Source of the DNA: Tubulanus polymorphus
Lineage: Eukaryota; Nemertea; Palaeonemertea; Tubulaniformes; Tubulanidae
Length of the DNA stretch: 64,000 bases
Reading direction: 5' to 3'
Assembly: GCF_964204645.1 (NCBI RefSeq)
Contig: NC_134029.1
Coordinates: forward strand, 20,850,450-20,914,449
Both the position numbers and the translations under genes were made by a program. The notes under the pieces are model-generated. The model ran no database searches and was not told where the DNA came from. It worked only from the letters and a program-made list of their open reading frames with translations. Positions 25,891 through 37,800 of the stretch are shown here, piece after piece (position 1 is the stretch's first letter; every line of letters starts with the position of its first letter).

Positions 25891-25999
25891 GAGCCGGTTT
25901 AACAAACTGGTATTACCTTTAACCCGCGGGTTAACTCAATTCATTTTCAATTAAGTTAGCCCCTGGGTTAAAGGTAATACCTGTCTATAAAACCGGCTC
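25891..25999. mobile_element. Palindromic MITE
   Basis: GAGCCGGTTT and AAACCGGCTC form the ends and GGTATTACCTTTAACCC pairs perfectly with GGGTTAAAGGTAATACC inside; the element can fold end to end. Confidence 0.7.
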
Positions 26000-26038
26000 C
26001 TCATGTTTAGTTATTCGTTCACACCTGATGATGATCTC

Positions 26039-26039
<1 letters not shown>

Positions 26040-26083
<44 letters not shown>
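26040..26083. repeat. (GA)n microsatellite
   Basis: Uninterrupted GA dinucleotides for about 44 bp. Confidence 0.95.
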
Positions 26084-26085
<2 letters not shown>

Positions 26086-27274
26086 CGAAACATCTATTTA
26101 TACTTTCAATTCTTGTGGAATAAATTTTGCTTTTAACCTTTAAGATTTTGTATGTATTGGGTTTAAAACTTATCTATCTACACTGTCTGCATGTACGGGC
26201 TATTATTCTACTAATATACAATGTCGCGTATTACATCTCGCTTATGCGGTAACCATGGCAGTTTATCGGCGGCATTCCGTCCTTTCCGATGAATGAAAAA
26301 GGTTTATTTCAAACGTTTACATGAATTTCCGCAAACGCGACGAGTATACTACGAACATACTTACAACCCTGCGCGTAAGTCTCAATTAACGTCACCAAAC
26401 GAGAGACTGAAGTCCATAAATATTTAATCATCTTTCGCGACATATTTTGTCAGGCGAGAATGATTTCGTACGATAAAAAAATTTCCTCCGAAAGAATGAC
26501 AAATTACTAGTAGATAGGTAAATACAATAGGCGGTTTTTTTTCTGGGGGCGTAATCCCGATATTTCGAGATGGTAATAAATGAAGTCGGTGATCTGATAC
26601 GACGTAAACGCTGATAGGCATCATCAAAACTCGTAATTAAACTCTTGACAGTTAAGTCATTAAAATCTAGCCTTTAGGCGGAGGCGAAATAACAACGGCG
26701 GACGGCGTTGAACCGGATGAAATGATGAAAATGTCGTCGTTAATAATTTGAAATGAGAAATCGAATTAATATCGCGAACGGTTAATCATTTAGAGAACGA
26801 TTAGTCGTTAATTTCAGCAGACGGATGACGTATTGATCGACCGATCAGTGATTTAATTACATATTGACTATATACACGCGAAATCGTTACATATTTAATC
26901 AACTAGTCAAGAGAAATAGCCGACATCGAATATTCGCGGCTCTCTGTTGTTGGCAGACGGGTTTCCGTATCGGAATTTCGAGTTCGATAAGTGATCGAAA
27001 CGAGGAGTCGATTTCAATTCAGTCAGGATCGGATCCTAGCTATATTCCACCGTATTCTGGAGTTAAGTCGGAAAAATTGTTTGACTAATATGTTTTTTAG
27101 AAGTACCTAGGCACAGAATGCCTCCGATACAAGGAAAATGTGTCATTTGAAAAAAACGTTTTTTTGGGGATGGACCTCCACACTCTTTGATAAGCTACGC
27201 ACCTGCGATGCTTGGGCTACTTCGTCGGGAGATCATTGAGCCATAATTTCTAGGAATGGATTCGCTCCTGAATT

Positions 27275-27590
27275 CTGCCTTGAATATTTTATGAACCGAT
27301 GATCGGCCGTGTTTCTGAGATGAGGCAATCGGTGTCCAGCAGTACTGACAGTGTCGCCGTCTACTGGTCATGTGCTAATTACCCGAAATAGATTCCGAAA
27401 CTTTCAAGGGCTTGTTTTCTGTTTTTATCCTTGAACGCTTTATGAGCTGCATTAGGCCATATCTCTGGGACGCGATAATGAGTGTCCAGCAGTGTCAACA
27501 GAGTCGCCATCTACTGGTCATGTTCTAATTACCCGAAATAGATTACGCGAAACTTTCCGGCGCTTGTTTTCTGGTTTTATCTCTGAAGGC
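27275..27590. repeat. Tandem duplication, 150-bp period
   Basis: GTGTCCAGCAGT starts at 27332 and again at 27482, and the following CTACTGGTCATGT..CTAATTACCCGAAATAGATT, GAAACTTTC and GCTTGTTTTCTG repeat in step. Confidence 0.85.
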
Positions 27591-28229
27591 AGACGCCGGT
27601 TTTTTACGAAGAACACAACGAAACCCCCTACGTTCGGAATCATATACGTTGCCGTGGTTACGGTTATAAAAAGAAATAAAACGTCAGATCGGCCCTTGTT
27701 CTTTTTCCTCTTCACAGACGTCATTTTCTACCGGCTGTATATTGTAATATATATGTTAATTGACTCATCGATTTATTACGCGTGACAGTTATTCTATATG
27801 TATCTACGAAATTGGATTAATATATGTCCGTTTATGGGGTTTATGTCTTATGTCATCAATCATACGTTTTAAATAGTGACCACTTACACTGCACTCGTGA
27901 CAGCGTCAATCTATCATACAAAACAAATTGCAATATTCAATGCTTTCCCTTTTGTGCGAAAGGTTATTTCAGGGAGTTCGAACTTCGGTTATCGCGGTTA
28001 GTCGACTATTTTTGAAGTTAGTAAAACCGAATGTCGGTCGGTCGGAACCGTAGTCCGGAAATGGATGATCGTGGAATTGAGCGCGGTCACTGTAGTTCGA
28101 ACCTAATTCCAAAAATGGCCGACGTGTGAAATGTGTTAAGACCGAACTATAGCGCGTTCGTTTATTAGCTCCAATCACTGGTCGACTAACTGTGATAATG
28201 AAGTTCGACCAAAGGTTGGAAGTAGGTCC

Positions 28230-28495
28230 TGAACAGGGGCGGATTCTGAGGGCAATTTTGAAGGACTTGTCACATCATCCCAATTCGGGACTTTGATGTC
28301 CATAAGGCATTATTGTGTGTACCCCCGCACTGAGGGGCCAGTTTTATAGACTTGTCGCATCCCAAAAGGGCACTTTATCCACAAAGGTAATAAAAGTGGC
28401 ACTCCGCACTGAAATATACCAATCATCTTTGTTGACAAAGTAGAAAAGGGCACTCTCACAAGTCCCCCTGGATCCGTCCCTGCTATACTAGCAAC
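28230..28495. repeat. Dispersed repeat family D, copy 2 (inverted, itself partly doubled)
   Basis: CCGCACTGAAATATACCAATC and GGGCGGATTCTGAGG are reverse complements of parts of 19735-19900. The 'gacttgtc..cat' module occurs twice. Confidence 0.65.
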
Positions 28496-28617
28496 ATGAG
28501 GACCCACTTAGTTTAGAATTTACGAAGTCATATCTAACTCAAAACTGTTGAACCTACGTACGTCAAACATCATTATTTCACTGAATCATTCTAAATAGTT
28601 TTTGTTCTATTTTATAG

Positions 28618-31600
28618 ATATCAGGACGTACAAGGTATTGGTCGAAGATTACGATATCATGACATCGAAATACAGAGTTAAGCATATTCAAGATGAACGC
28701 AGTAAGTACACGTGCCGGTAGAGTTTTCGGTACCGGTATTGAAAACGCATTCCCTCAGGAAATTAATAAAAACTTGAAAACTTATTGGCCATACAAACCG
28801 GTAGATTTTTGTTGATATCATTCTCCGACCTTATTACGTCCGGCGTGGCACTTACCGATATTAAAGAGATGTTTGAAAAGAAATTGTCGATGTCATTTCA
28901 GTGATTAAAACGTATTTCGTGATCAGAAAGAAAGGCGAAGGCGAAAACGACGTTAGCGTAAAGGTAAGTGGCTTTTGTGTGAATCATGGTCCGCAATTGG
29001 CGGTAAAAAACTGACAGGGATCGATATCTTTTCATCAATCCACACGTTATTTTCATCAATTTCCAGAAATCTAATACCCAGGCTATCGGTTAATCGATAT
29101 AGATTTCAACAGGTCTGAAACCAATGCATGCTACAGTCTATTTATTTTTGTTTTGGATTGATTTTTTGTTGGGGATATTTCACCTTAACTTTTGAATATA
29201 TACCTCAATTTGGTCTTAACACGACCAGTGAAACTTTCACCGAGAACATTAGCGCTAGTGGTATTTCGCTCAATCGTGACCCTTGGTTCGTGCGAGCTCT
29301 CAGTACATGCAGTATACGGAGTGCCGCGAACCGGCCACTTCCAGGACTGGGTGATATGAAACTGTGCTGTCTGAATAAACCATCGTTTTTATATCTATTT
29401 TACACTGTATAGAAGGATCCCAGACAAAAAATAGACTTAATTGGTATGATAATGTTTATTGTACTGATATTTCGATTTTTCAGGATCCAAACAGTCCCGA
29501 AAACTTGCGAAGACAAAGCGTTTGCAAAAATGCTCCTAATCATCTCGGGCCAGTGAGTATTGTGCAATAATTCCATCAAACATCACCAGATGGCGCCAGC
29601 TCTTGGGAGGCAATAGCTCTAAGCTGGCATCAATGCGGCGTCTCTGACTTGGCTGGTGTGTAAGAGTTAAAGAAATTTTCTAAGATATTAATCAATTTAC
29701 AGGCTGGCGATGGCGATGTTGAGAACCCTGCTGAACTGTTAGGTAGACGAAGTAGTGATTTCTTTGCTGCCAGTGATTTGGCTTTGAATGAACCGAGCGA
29801 TCAAAAAGGTTTGTAAATCCGGCGATACTCGCGGTATTGAAAAAGCTCTACATGCTATGTAATTAACACGTGTACGTGTACGTGAATGTCTTTTCGTGTA
29901 TTCATTTCACATCATTTCGTTTACAGGCAGTGAATATCTTAAAAAGGGTTACATAACGAAAGGTAACTGATACGCGGTTATGTGTGATAGGTTTTTTTTC
30001 TTCCTTACCTCTTTAGACGGGCGTTGATTTACTCGATTAGTCCGCGGTAAATGAATGCCGGTATTCAGGGGTGAATTTTGCAATTATTTCTTTTCTTCGT
30101 GCGGATGTTTTCCGGCTTAAACTCTCTCGTAAGCGGAGAGTGAAAGCAGCTACACACACGCGTAGCTTGAAGTCCATTTCGACCAAGTTCTACGCGAAGT
30201 TATTTTCTGGCATTTAGCAATCGATTTTAAAGCAGTACACTCCACTTACTCAGTTTAATTTGGATCTGGGAAACTGGGTTAAAAGTGAGAATATAGAAAC
30301 GTTGAAATTTATTCATAGAAACCTGAGGAGTTTGATATTTCACTCCTTTATAATGGTTTTTAGATAAAAACCCTATAAACTAATTTTAATGTTTCTATAT
30401 TTTATGTGATTGTGGGACTCATATTAAACTCTTCATTCGCGACTCATTGCGAAGTTTCACCGCGTCAAAAACTGGGATATGTGATGACAATTCCTAGTTC
30501 AAGTACCCGGTAATGATTTCGCCATTGCCTTAATTCATAGTGAGTGAGTAGAAGTTTACTGTATAAGATAAGTGACTGAGTAAGTGCGGAGTTGTCTGTT
30601 ATTATAAGTGGAACTTGGTCCATGAAATTAGAACGTTTTAGATGCGATGACAACCTGCAATTTGATGAGCTCTAATTGTTAGTTAACACACACACACACA
30701 AATATACACAACGAATGCACATATCATCGGAGAGATCATAGATTGTAGCTGAATTGCTATAATCCGTAATCGTTTGTTTGTGAAAAAGAGTGAGATTTGT
30801 TTTAAATAGATAATGAACACACTTAACGATTACCGGTAGTTCACATTTTTGTTTCAGGTAATGTGGACATAAAATTCGTAAATGAATTTTTGACATAATC
30901 TATCACCAACTGATAGTGAATAGTTCCCAGTATTCATCGACGAGATTATATATTCACTTTTTTGTCATTAAATTCTTCTATCCTTTCATCTTTCTAAAGC
31001 TTAACACTTAGTCGATGAAATCCTCAGCCTAGTTTTTGTTTTCATAACTATTGTCCGATTTCATAACCATCGTTGATTGATTCTTTTGGTGGAAGGAATG
31101 TTGTTACTTATTTGCTAATGTTTTTTCCTCACAGGCTCTCTTCTTCAAAATACAGTATTTGATCGATTATTTCAACGGATAAATTTTCTTAATTTCAGTT
31201 TTGAATTCGAGGTGTGAATGTTTTAATTACTTTTTTTTAAAGTTTATTATAAAATTAGTTTCTTGCATTGTTTTTGTTATCATTACGCAAAATATAAAAG
31301 TTTCCATAATTCAGATACGAGCGACTATGCTTATATCATATCAGCCAGGATTGGCAATACCAATACGATATAGTTGTAAAGTACTGGCGTATATCATAGA
31401 AGAAATTTATTTGGCACAAATGAAATACATGTATATGTTTCTATGATATAGGCAACAATGATATAAGTGTAGTCAAATCAATCATGTGTGGTTGGAACTT
31501 ATGAACAAGATAAAGGGTCAAAATTATTTCTTCATACATTTCTTGTCGTCTGAAATAACTGAAAATGAACCAATCTTCGCCGATTTTCAGATGATATTTC

Positions 31601-33578
31601 AAAACATTTTTGTGAACCCAAAGTGAATGAAACATTTTGACGAGGTCTGCTATAACGCTTTCAACTTTATGCTGAGAAAGTAATAAGTTTTTCGAAATTC
31701 ATCTGACGATTATGAGTTGTTTCTATTCACCTAGATAAAACTAGAGACCTGTGGACAGTTGCTCAAAGCCTGCTGATAGATACCATAGTAAAAATAAACT
31801 TGTCGTTATGTCAACTATCCACTCATTTACTCTAACCAACTTTTGAGCAACTGGCTCCAGATGAAGCAGTCTTCTTGTTTCTAAAAAGTAGATATGCATG
31901 TTTTAACCTGACTTTTTTCAATTTTGTAGAAGAGCAAGTGAACGGTGAAGTAATGCTTCCGATGAACGAAGCGTTGCGTAAAGCGCATAAACTCAGAGAA
32001 CAGTCGGACATGCAGGTCGCGCAATGCATCCAGGAAGATATGGGCAACAAAGATTACTTCTATAAACCCCCGATCAACCAATGCACGCTGAACTTCGTCG
32101 TCGATATGTTGGAATCAGAATATCGCGAGCATTACCTCGAAGACGAACAGACGATTCGGATGTTCGCGGCTCCGCGATTCAGCGCGATGATGGATATGAT
32201 CGTGTCGTTGTTGATTCTAATACTCATTTCGATCTGCTGTTTTATCGAATTCGAAATTCGAACGCCGTGGATCGTGATATTCGTGATCGCGATCGTCGTC
32301 GAGGTGTTCATGGTCGTGCCGCTCGTTTTGCACGTGTTCAAACCGGAGCGTATCCGCGTCGACAGCGGACTCGGACGATTCTTCATCGGCTGGTATCCGC
32401 GTCACATCACCGGCGCCGTGATCATCATGTTACCGACGATCGCCGTTTACGCCAACTTCTCGTGTAACATGTTCTCTATGATAACTCAAACTGATATATA
32501 CTTCGCGTATTTGATCATCGTTTCGCTGCTACATTACTGTAATTTCAGTATATACAGTTCGTGGATGAAGTCTAGTTTGGCTACGGTCGTCGGGCTGATT
32601 CTGGTTTGTTTGATCCTGATTGGTGCTTGTAAGTATAATACGGTGACGCCGCCTAACGACGGAAGTAACATTACCGTTTACGCGGAAGCGTCCTATCTGT
32701 TGAATGCCACGGTGAATTCGACGATGGCCGGTCTTTACTCCGGTAAGAATACCGACCGCTACGAGGTGATTCTCGACATGATTTTGATTCTTTTGCTCGT
32801 CTGGTTCTTGAACCGCGAATTCGAGATCAGCCATCGTCTGGGTTTCCACGGCGACGTTCAGGCGGCCGTCGACCGCGAGAAGATGGAGAACGAAAAGAAC
32901 GAAGCCGATTGGCTACTACACAACATCATCCCCGACTACATTTCCGACCAGTTGAAGGAGACGTCGAAATATTCGCGTAACCACAAAGACGTCGGCGTGA
33001 TATTCGCGAGTATCTGTAATTTCGACGAGATGTACGACGAATCGTTCGAAGGAGGAATCGAATATCTACGCGTACTTAATGAACTGGTCGCCGACTTCGA
33101 AGATCTTCTGACGATGTCAAAGTATAAGGACGTCGAAAAAATCAAAACGATCAGTAGCTGTTTCATGGGCGCGTGCGGTTTGAATCCGGCGCTGCGCAGT
33201 CAGAACAAACAACCTCTCGCTCACTTGTATAATCTGATGGACTTTTGTATAGATATGCACAAAGCTTTAGATCGGTTTAACGAGAGTATCTTTAATTTCG
33301 ATTTCATCATGAAAATCGGGTTCAATTACGGCGAAGTAACGGCTGGCGTAATCGGCACGACGAAATTACTGTACGATATTTGGGGCGACACGGTGAATAT
33401 AGCTAGTCGTATGTACAGCACCGGCGAAGGAGGACGCGTCCAGGTGACCGCTCAGACGGCTGAAACTCTCGGCGATATGTTCGAGTTCGAGTATCGCGGC
33501 ACAACGATCGTCAAGGGCAAGGGAAATATGGAAACTTATCTATTAGTGAAGAAACGTGACGGCGCCTCATGGGAGTAA
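28618..33578 (+). CDS. ADCY9: Adenylate cyclase type 9 (3' part of gene: C1b, TM7-12, C2a)
   Basis: Integral membrane enzyme converting ATP to cAMP; only the 3' part of the gene is in the window. Exons, all with GT..AG borders and matching phases: 28618-28701, 28902-28963, 29484-29552, 29703-29808, 31930-33578 (stop TAA). The small exons encode the end of C1a (IKTYFVI, matching KTYLI of vertebrate AC9) and a divergent C1b. The last exon carries the AC9 hallmark DYFYKPPINQ, six hydrophobic segments (about 32187-32825) ending in VWFLNREFEI, then C2a. Catalytic residues are intact: Lys in EKIKTI, Asp/Asn/Arg in LYDIWGDTVNIASR, Lys in VKGKG. The identity TAGVIGTTKLLYDIWGDTVN assigns it to AC9 rather than AC1-8. 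The protein ends about ten residues after C2a, so there is no C2b tail. The exons for the N-terminus, TM1-6 and most of C1a are not found and should lie left of the window. Confidence 0.95.
29927..29962 (+). other. ADCY9: Candidate 36-nt cassette microexon of ADCY9
   Basis: A 36-nt open segment between exons 29703-29808 and 31930-33578. It is preceded by a pyrimidine-rich acceptor ending TTTACAG and followed by GTAACT. It starts and ends in phase 1, exactly like the intron it sits in, so inclusion would add 12 residues (GSEYLKKGYITK) to C1b without changing the frame. No homologous segment is recalled from vertebrate AC9, so this rests on splice signals and phase only. Confidence 0.4.
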
Positions 33579-36500
33579 AGACTAGTAGTTATTGATTAGA
33601 TATGTAGTATGTTATATCTCGAGATAATTTTATTCACAGTCGATGTCTAATGTACTTAAAAGTAGATCAGAAACAAAGTAAAATTATTATTTTTTCACGT
33701 TATCTGTGTCTGCCTGTACGATATAATGAGATGTAATTTTCTTAACCTTTTGATTTGTTATGCTTCTTAAAAAAATGCCCCATTTTATTGAGTAGTTGAA
33801 TGTAGTGAGTGATATTGTAGATATGCTTAGATGTGCTCTGAATGCTGTATTTACTGTGATCAGATCCCCTACCTCTAGTAACACTATGAGATCTTGTTAT
33901 AGAAAAAAAAAACGTACAATAACCTCAGACTTCCAAGTGCTGTATAATACTCTAATGATTTAGAACATTCTTCCAAATGTATCTGTTGCCCATATAGCTG
34001 ATTAATGTATATAAACATGTATACAGCTGGTTTACATACAAAAGAAAACAGGTATTTTCATTTACTGGGAAAAGAATTGATTTTACGGTATATAGAGCTC
34101 TTCATTATCCTTCACCCAGTTGTGGAAAGTGGTGGTTGTAGTAGTCTACAATGCTAGTCTAACCAACCACCCAGATATTTCACTCAAATTTCCGTTACTT
34201 TTGCCAACCAGCAATCGCTTGGCTTTTTTTCCCTGTTGAAACGACGATATCTCGGGTTATAGCAACCAATTTTGATGAATAAACTATCTATATTTACCTT
34301 ATTGGTTCTCGGGCTTCCGTTACAGGATTTTTGTACTGTCCGTCTTTCAGCGACTTAGCCTTTAATAGTTGGCCGATCATGAGGAAACTTGGGTTCAATG
34401 TTAGTATGCGGGTATAGTCATGCAGTGCAAAGAATGGGTCCATTGTGCCACCTGGTGGCAGAACTAGGCACTGAAAAGTTGTGTTTCAGCGACATGACCT
34501 TGAAGATGACCTCATAACTAAGGAACAGGGTCGAAGTGCTGTCTTTAGCTATTGGCACTAGATACAACATATCCAAAATACTATGGGAACTAACGTATGG
34601 TAATTTCAGAGTTCAAAAAGTTGTCCTCATGCATAATGACGACAGATTCGAGTCTGAGCCTGAGAACCGTTGTCACCTGTGGCTTTTGATGTTTTTGGTC
34701 TTTTAATTACCTATATTTGATTGGAGGATAACATTTTTACAGATGTTTATGAATAAATTTGATTTAAAATAATGACTTTTTGCTGACGAACTACAGTGTT
34801 TCAATGCCTAGTATCAAAATGTAGAATGAAGTTATTTTTTGTTATTAATGAATTAATATTGCATCATATTTGAACTATGATCAAGTCACCTGAATAAACT
34901 TGAAAAGAAGAATGTATGTTATATCTGATGTTTGTGACACTAGTTTGTTTTGTTCAAAATTGGTGCAGCAAAACTAGATTTCTGGTGGTTTAAAGTGACG
35001 GCGATGTGGAAATTGCTGAAATTGTCTTAGCATCTGTAGTACACTGACGAAGGTTCTTTGTAAACATTCCCCATATCCCCTATTATTTTGTCGATAAAAG
35101 TCAGAAAAAGATGGTGGTAGCTGAGCTTGCAAGGCTCACAGAAGCTATCAGCTGAGGTAAAAGTTTTTGTGGCAATTTTTACTGGAAAATGTATCTATTG
35201 CTTCAAGTAATTTTTGATCAAAATTTTTATTTGTGATATCTAGCCTCTGTGCTTGCATGTTATGTTTTAACTCTTCAGGTAGTGTTTTTGACCACTATTT
35301 TTCCAATGTTAAAGATGAAATCATCGGTGAACAACTGAATAGGTGTTCCTTAGGCAAATCTATATGTAGTAAAACCCACAATATAATGAAAAAAACTGGA
35401 TAAAAATTTGATGTTTCAGCCCATTTCTATGGGCCATTTTCAAAAACTGTTTTATTGTGCAGTTACGACAATATATTTTGGCGGTAGAAACCTATGTTGG
35501 AGTTAATTTCTAAAATGATAGTCCTTTAAAATGCCACCATTAGGACCGATGAAAAACCTGGCGTTATGACAAATTTGACGTTATACGGTATAAAGAATGA
35601 CATTGTTCATAGAATTTTGAGTTGGATTGGGCAAACTTGTTCTCTAAAAAATGTGGGCCTTTTCTGAAAAAAGTGAGCAGTCTCATTAAAAAAACGATGG
35701 CATTATAACGAACTTTGACGGTAAATCAAATGTCAAATTCTCATCTAGTTTTTTTCAAGTGTGGGCTTTTATCTCATTGATACAAGGCAGTCATTTGTCT
35801 ATGGAAACTGAATCTGTATTTGTGTGTATCAGTGATAAAGAGGCAAGGGCTTTAATATTCGTAACTCTTCCAGTAAAGTTTGTGTAAATGGAAACAACAT
35901 AAGTTAACATCAATCCGTTATCTATATATTTGTATACAACCCGTGAATTCATGTTAAAATTTTATAAATATTTTATTTTTAGATTTTAATTAATTTATAT
36001 ATGAATATATCTTATGGATATACGATTGAAAACTGTTCTTGTTAGCTAGGTAAAAGTGTAGAGAAACATTTCTTCTAGTAGTCATTACGTCTGGACTGTG
36101 CGTATGTCTAGAAGATGATAAAATGGTGTTGTTACTGTATTCAGCGTATTCTTACACATCAATAATCAACCATCGGGATATAAATATATACATGTATAAG
36201 CTTACAGATATTCAATGTGAAATTTAGATTATTTCTGGAATTGTTCTTACAATGTAAATATTATAGCAATTTTGGCATATTGTAAGATGTTAGGATAAGA
36301 TTTTAATCTAATCATCCTCATCATGTATTGTGAGAATTTGCAAGATGGATGGCTAATTTATCTTATTTTAAGAACGAATTAATTCTAGAACTGTATCTCT
36401 ATTTTTATATATGACATTCTGTCAGTGACGTGGTCATCAACCCAACGTGTCTGGCAATTATATATATCTGTAAATGTATGTTTCAAAAGATGGCTGTTGA

Positions 36501-36915
36501 TTGAATAAGAGGATTGAACTTTTTTCCACAGTACTTGGCAATGCTGTTTGTTCATTATGTTACAAAACCATGTTATTATATATGATCTATTATATTGAAA
36601 TAAATATTTACCAGCCCATTAATAGAGGCAATTGCTTTAGATGAGCCTATTATTGTGTTAATTCACTTTTTGCCATAGATTTTAAATAAAAGTTTTTTTC
36701 AATAAATCTAGAGCTATCAGTTTCACGGGGATGAACAATTTTTTGATAATGATCATCCAAATTTAAATTGTGTAGTTAGGTTGTTTAGTTAATTAATGAT
36801 TTTGGGTCCTGTAACTTTTTTATGTAAGTAAGATGAATTTCTTGACTGCGATTAGGTTGATATTATTGTTTTGTCATCTAAAATAATGATAATAAAAAGA
36901 AATTCAATTGAAAAA
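33579..36915 (+). other. ADCY9 3'UTR and ADCY9-CBP intergenic region
   Basis: AT-rich non-coding sequence after the ADCY9 stop. AATAAA signals lie at 36599, 36685, 36701 and 36891, so the transcript could end anywhere from about 36.6 to 36.9 kb. The segment 34365-34600 is a dispersed repeat (inverted copy at 5015-5260). No open reading frame of interest was seen. Confidence 0.55.
34365..34600. repeat. Dispersed repeat family C in the ADCY9 3'UTR
   Basis: Contains TGGCAGAACTAGGCA, TTTCAGCGACATGACCTTGA and GATGACCTCATAACTA, the reverse complement of 5015-5260. Confidence 0.75.
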
Positions 36916-37203
36916 TGTGTTGTTTGTTCCTTTTTTTTGTTGTGGTGGTGATGGATTTTAAGTGGTTTATCACGTTTTGGCTCGAATTATTCGAATATGA
37001 AGTGGTATTCCATTTTTACTGATATGTCAAAAAAAGCTAATCGCAAAAAAATGAGGAAAAACGATGGACATGTTTTTGCCGTGGCCATCAGCAATGCAGC
37101 CTCTCTACGGCGCAGTGCCCGAGATGCGCGCTAGCAAGGTCGATCGCCGAGTATTTAATTAATTTCTCATTCGGTATCATTCGGCTATTCTCGGAAACTG
37201 TAC

Positions 37204-37373
37204 CACGTGACCGTCAAATTGGTGTTTCGACCAATGGAAACACGTCGCGCGGTCACGTGATGCAGTCTCCGCCGTGAATAATTAGATTCCGACGACGCCG
37301 ATGATCGTTCGGGAATGTTCGGCATTTTGTATGACAAGCATAAAACTTTTCATCAACAGCCGCCATTTTGGGC
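37204..37373 (+). promoter_or_regulatory. CREBBP: Probable CBP promoter: paired E-boxes, CCAAT boxes, YY1-like site
   Basis: A GC-rich segment about 450-600 bp before the CBP start codon. The E-box CACGTGACCG (37204-37213) and its exact reverse complement CGGTCACGTG (37250-37259) flank ATTGG (37218-37222) and CCAAT (37231-37235). A YY1-like GCCGCCATTTTGG follows at 37360-37372; such motifs often sit just after the start site in TATA-less promoters. The transcription start site is not shown by the sequence. Confidence 0.5.
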
Positions 37374-37800
37374 AAATTGGACCCTGAACATTTGCGATTT
37401 TACGCGTAAAATGTTCGCCAAGCGGCCGTCATGGGCGGCGTTTTACCCGCGAAGTGGATAGTTGATGTTACGGCGAAGGATCTTATCACTTGTCCTTTGT
37501 GCTTAAAGGTAAAATAGCGAGATAATCGCCGCGTTTCCGACAGAATCGTTACGGCTTTGTGCTAAAATTCGGAGTAAATTTCGTGCGAATTTGTCAACGA
37601 TCGAGATGGACCATTTTAGACTTTTCGTTCGTCAAGATCGTCCGCGTAAATGTAGTATTCATTTCAGATTTTGTTATGCGCGGCACGAAGGCGAGCTTTG
37701 ACCGACGAGAAGCTTCCGATTGTTTAATTATTAATCGTAAATTTTAAGAAGGAAACCCCGAAGAATCCAGCATCTACTTATTAAATACATACAGTACAAC
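37374..37800 (+). other. CREBBP: CBP 5' leader, possibly with a small intron
   Basis: Sequence between the YY1-like motif and the start codon. A donor-like AAG|GTAAAA at 37508/37509 and an acceptor-like TTTCAG ending near 37668 could remove a roughly 160-nt leader intron. The start codon context AACATGG is favourable. The leader structure is inferred, not proven. Confidence 0.35.

Larger units (their letters stand above)
22320..28617. other. No supported exon; non-coding region just upstream of the first visible ADCY9 exon
   Basis: Contains the pyrimidine tract (about 23970-24310), a (GA)n microsatellite (26040-26083), a 150-bp tandem duplication (27.3-27.6 kb) and dispersed repeats. Most likely an intron of ADCY9, because the exon at 28618 begins mid-codon and needs an upstream partner. 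I looked for the C1a motifs preceding it and found none. Confidence 0.5.

Noticed and set aside
31875-31929. Start codon at 31875 for the AC9 frame
   Set aside because: The first 18 codons are intron; the exon begins at 31930 and joins upstream AC9 exons in phase.
32081-32849. Other-frame open frames in the AC9 last exon
   Set aside because: Shadow frames; the 567-aa frame is explained by strong AC9 homology.
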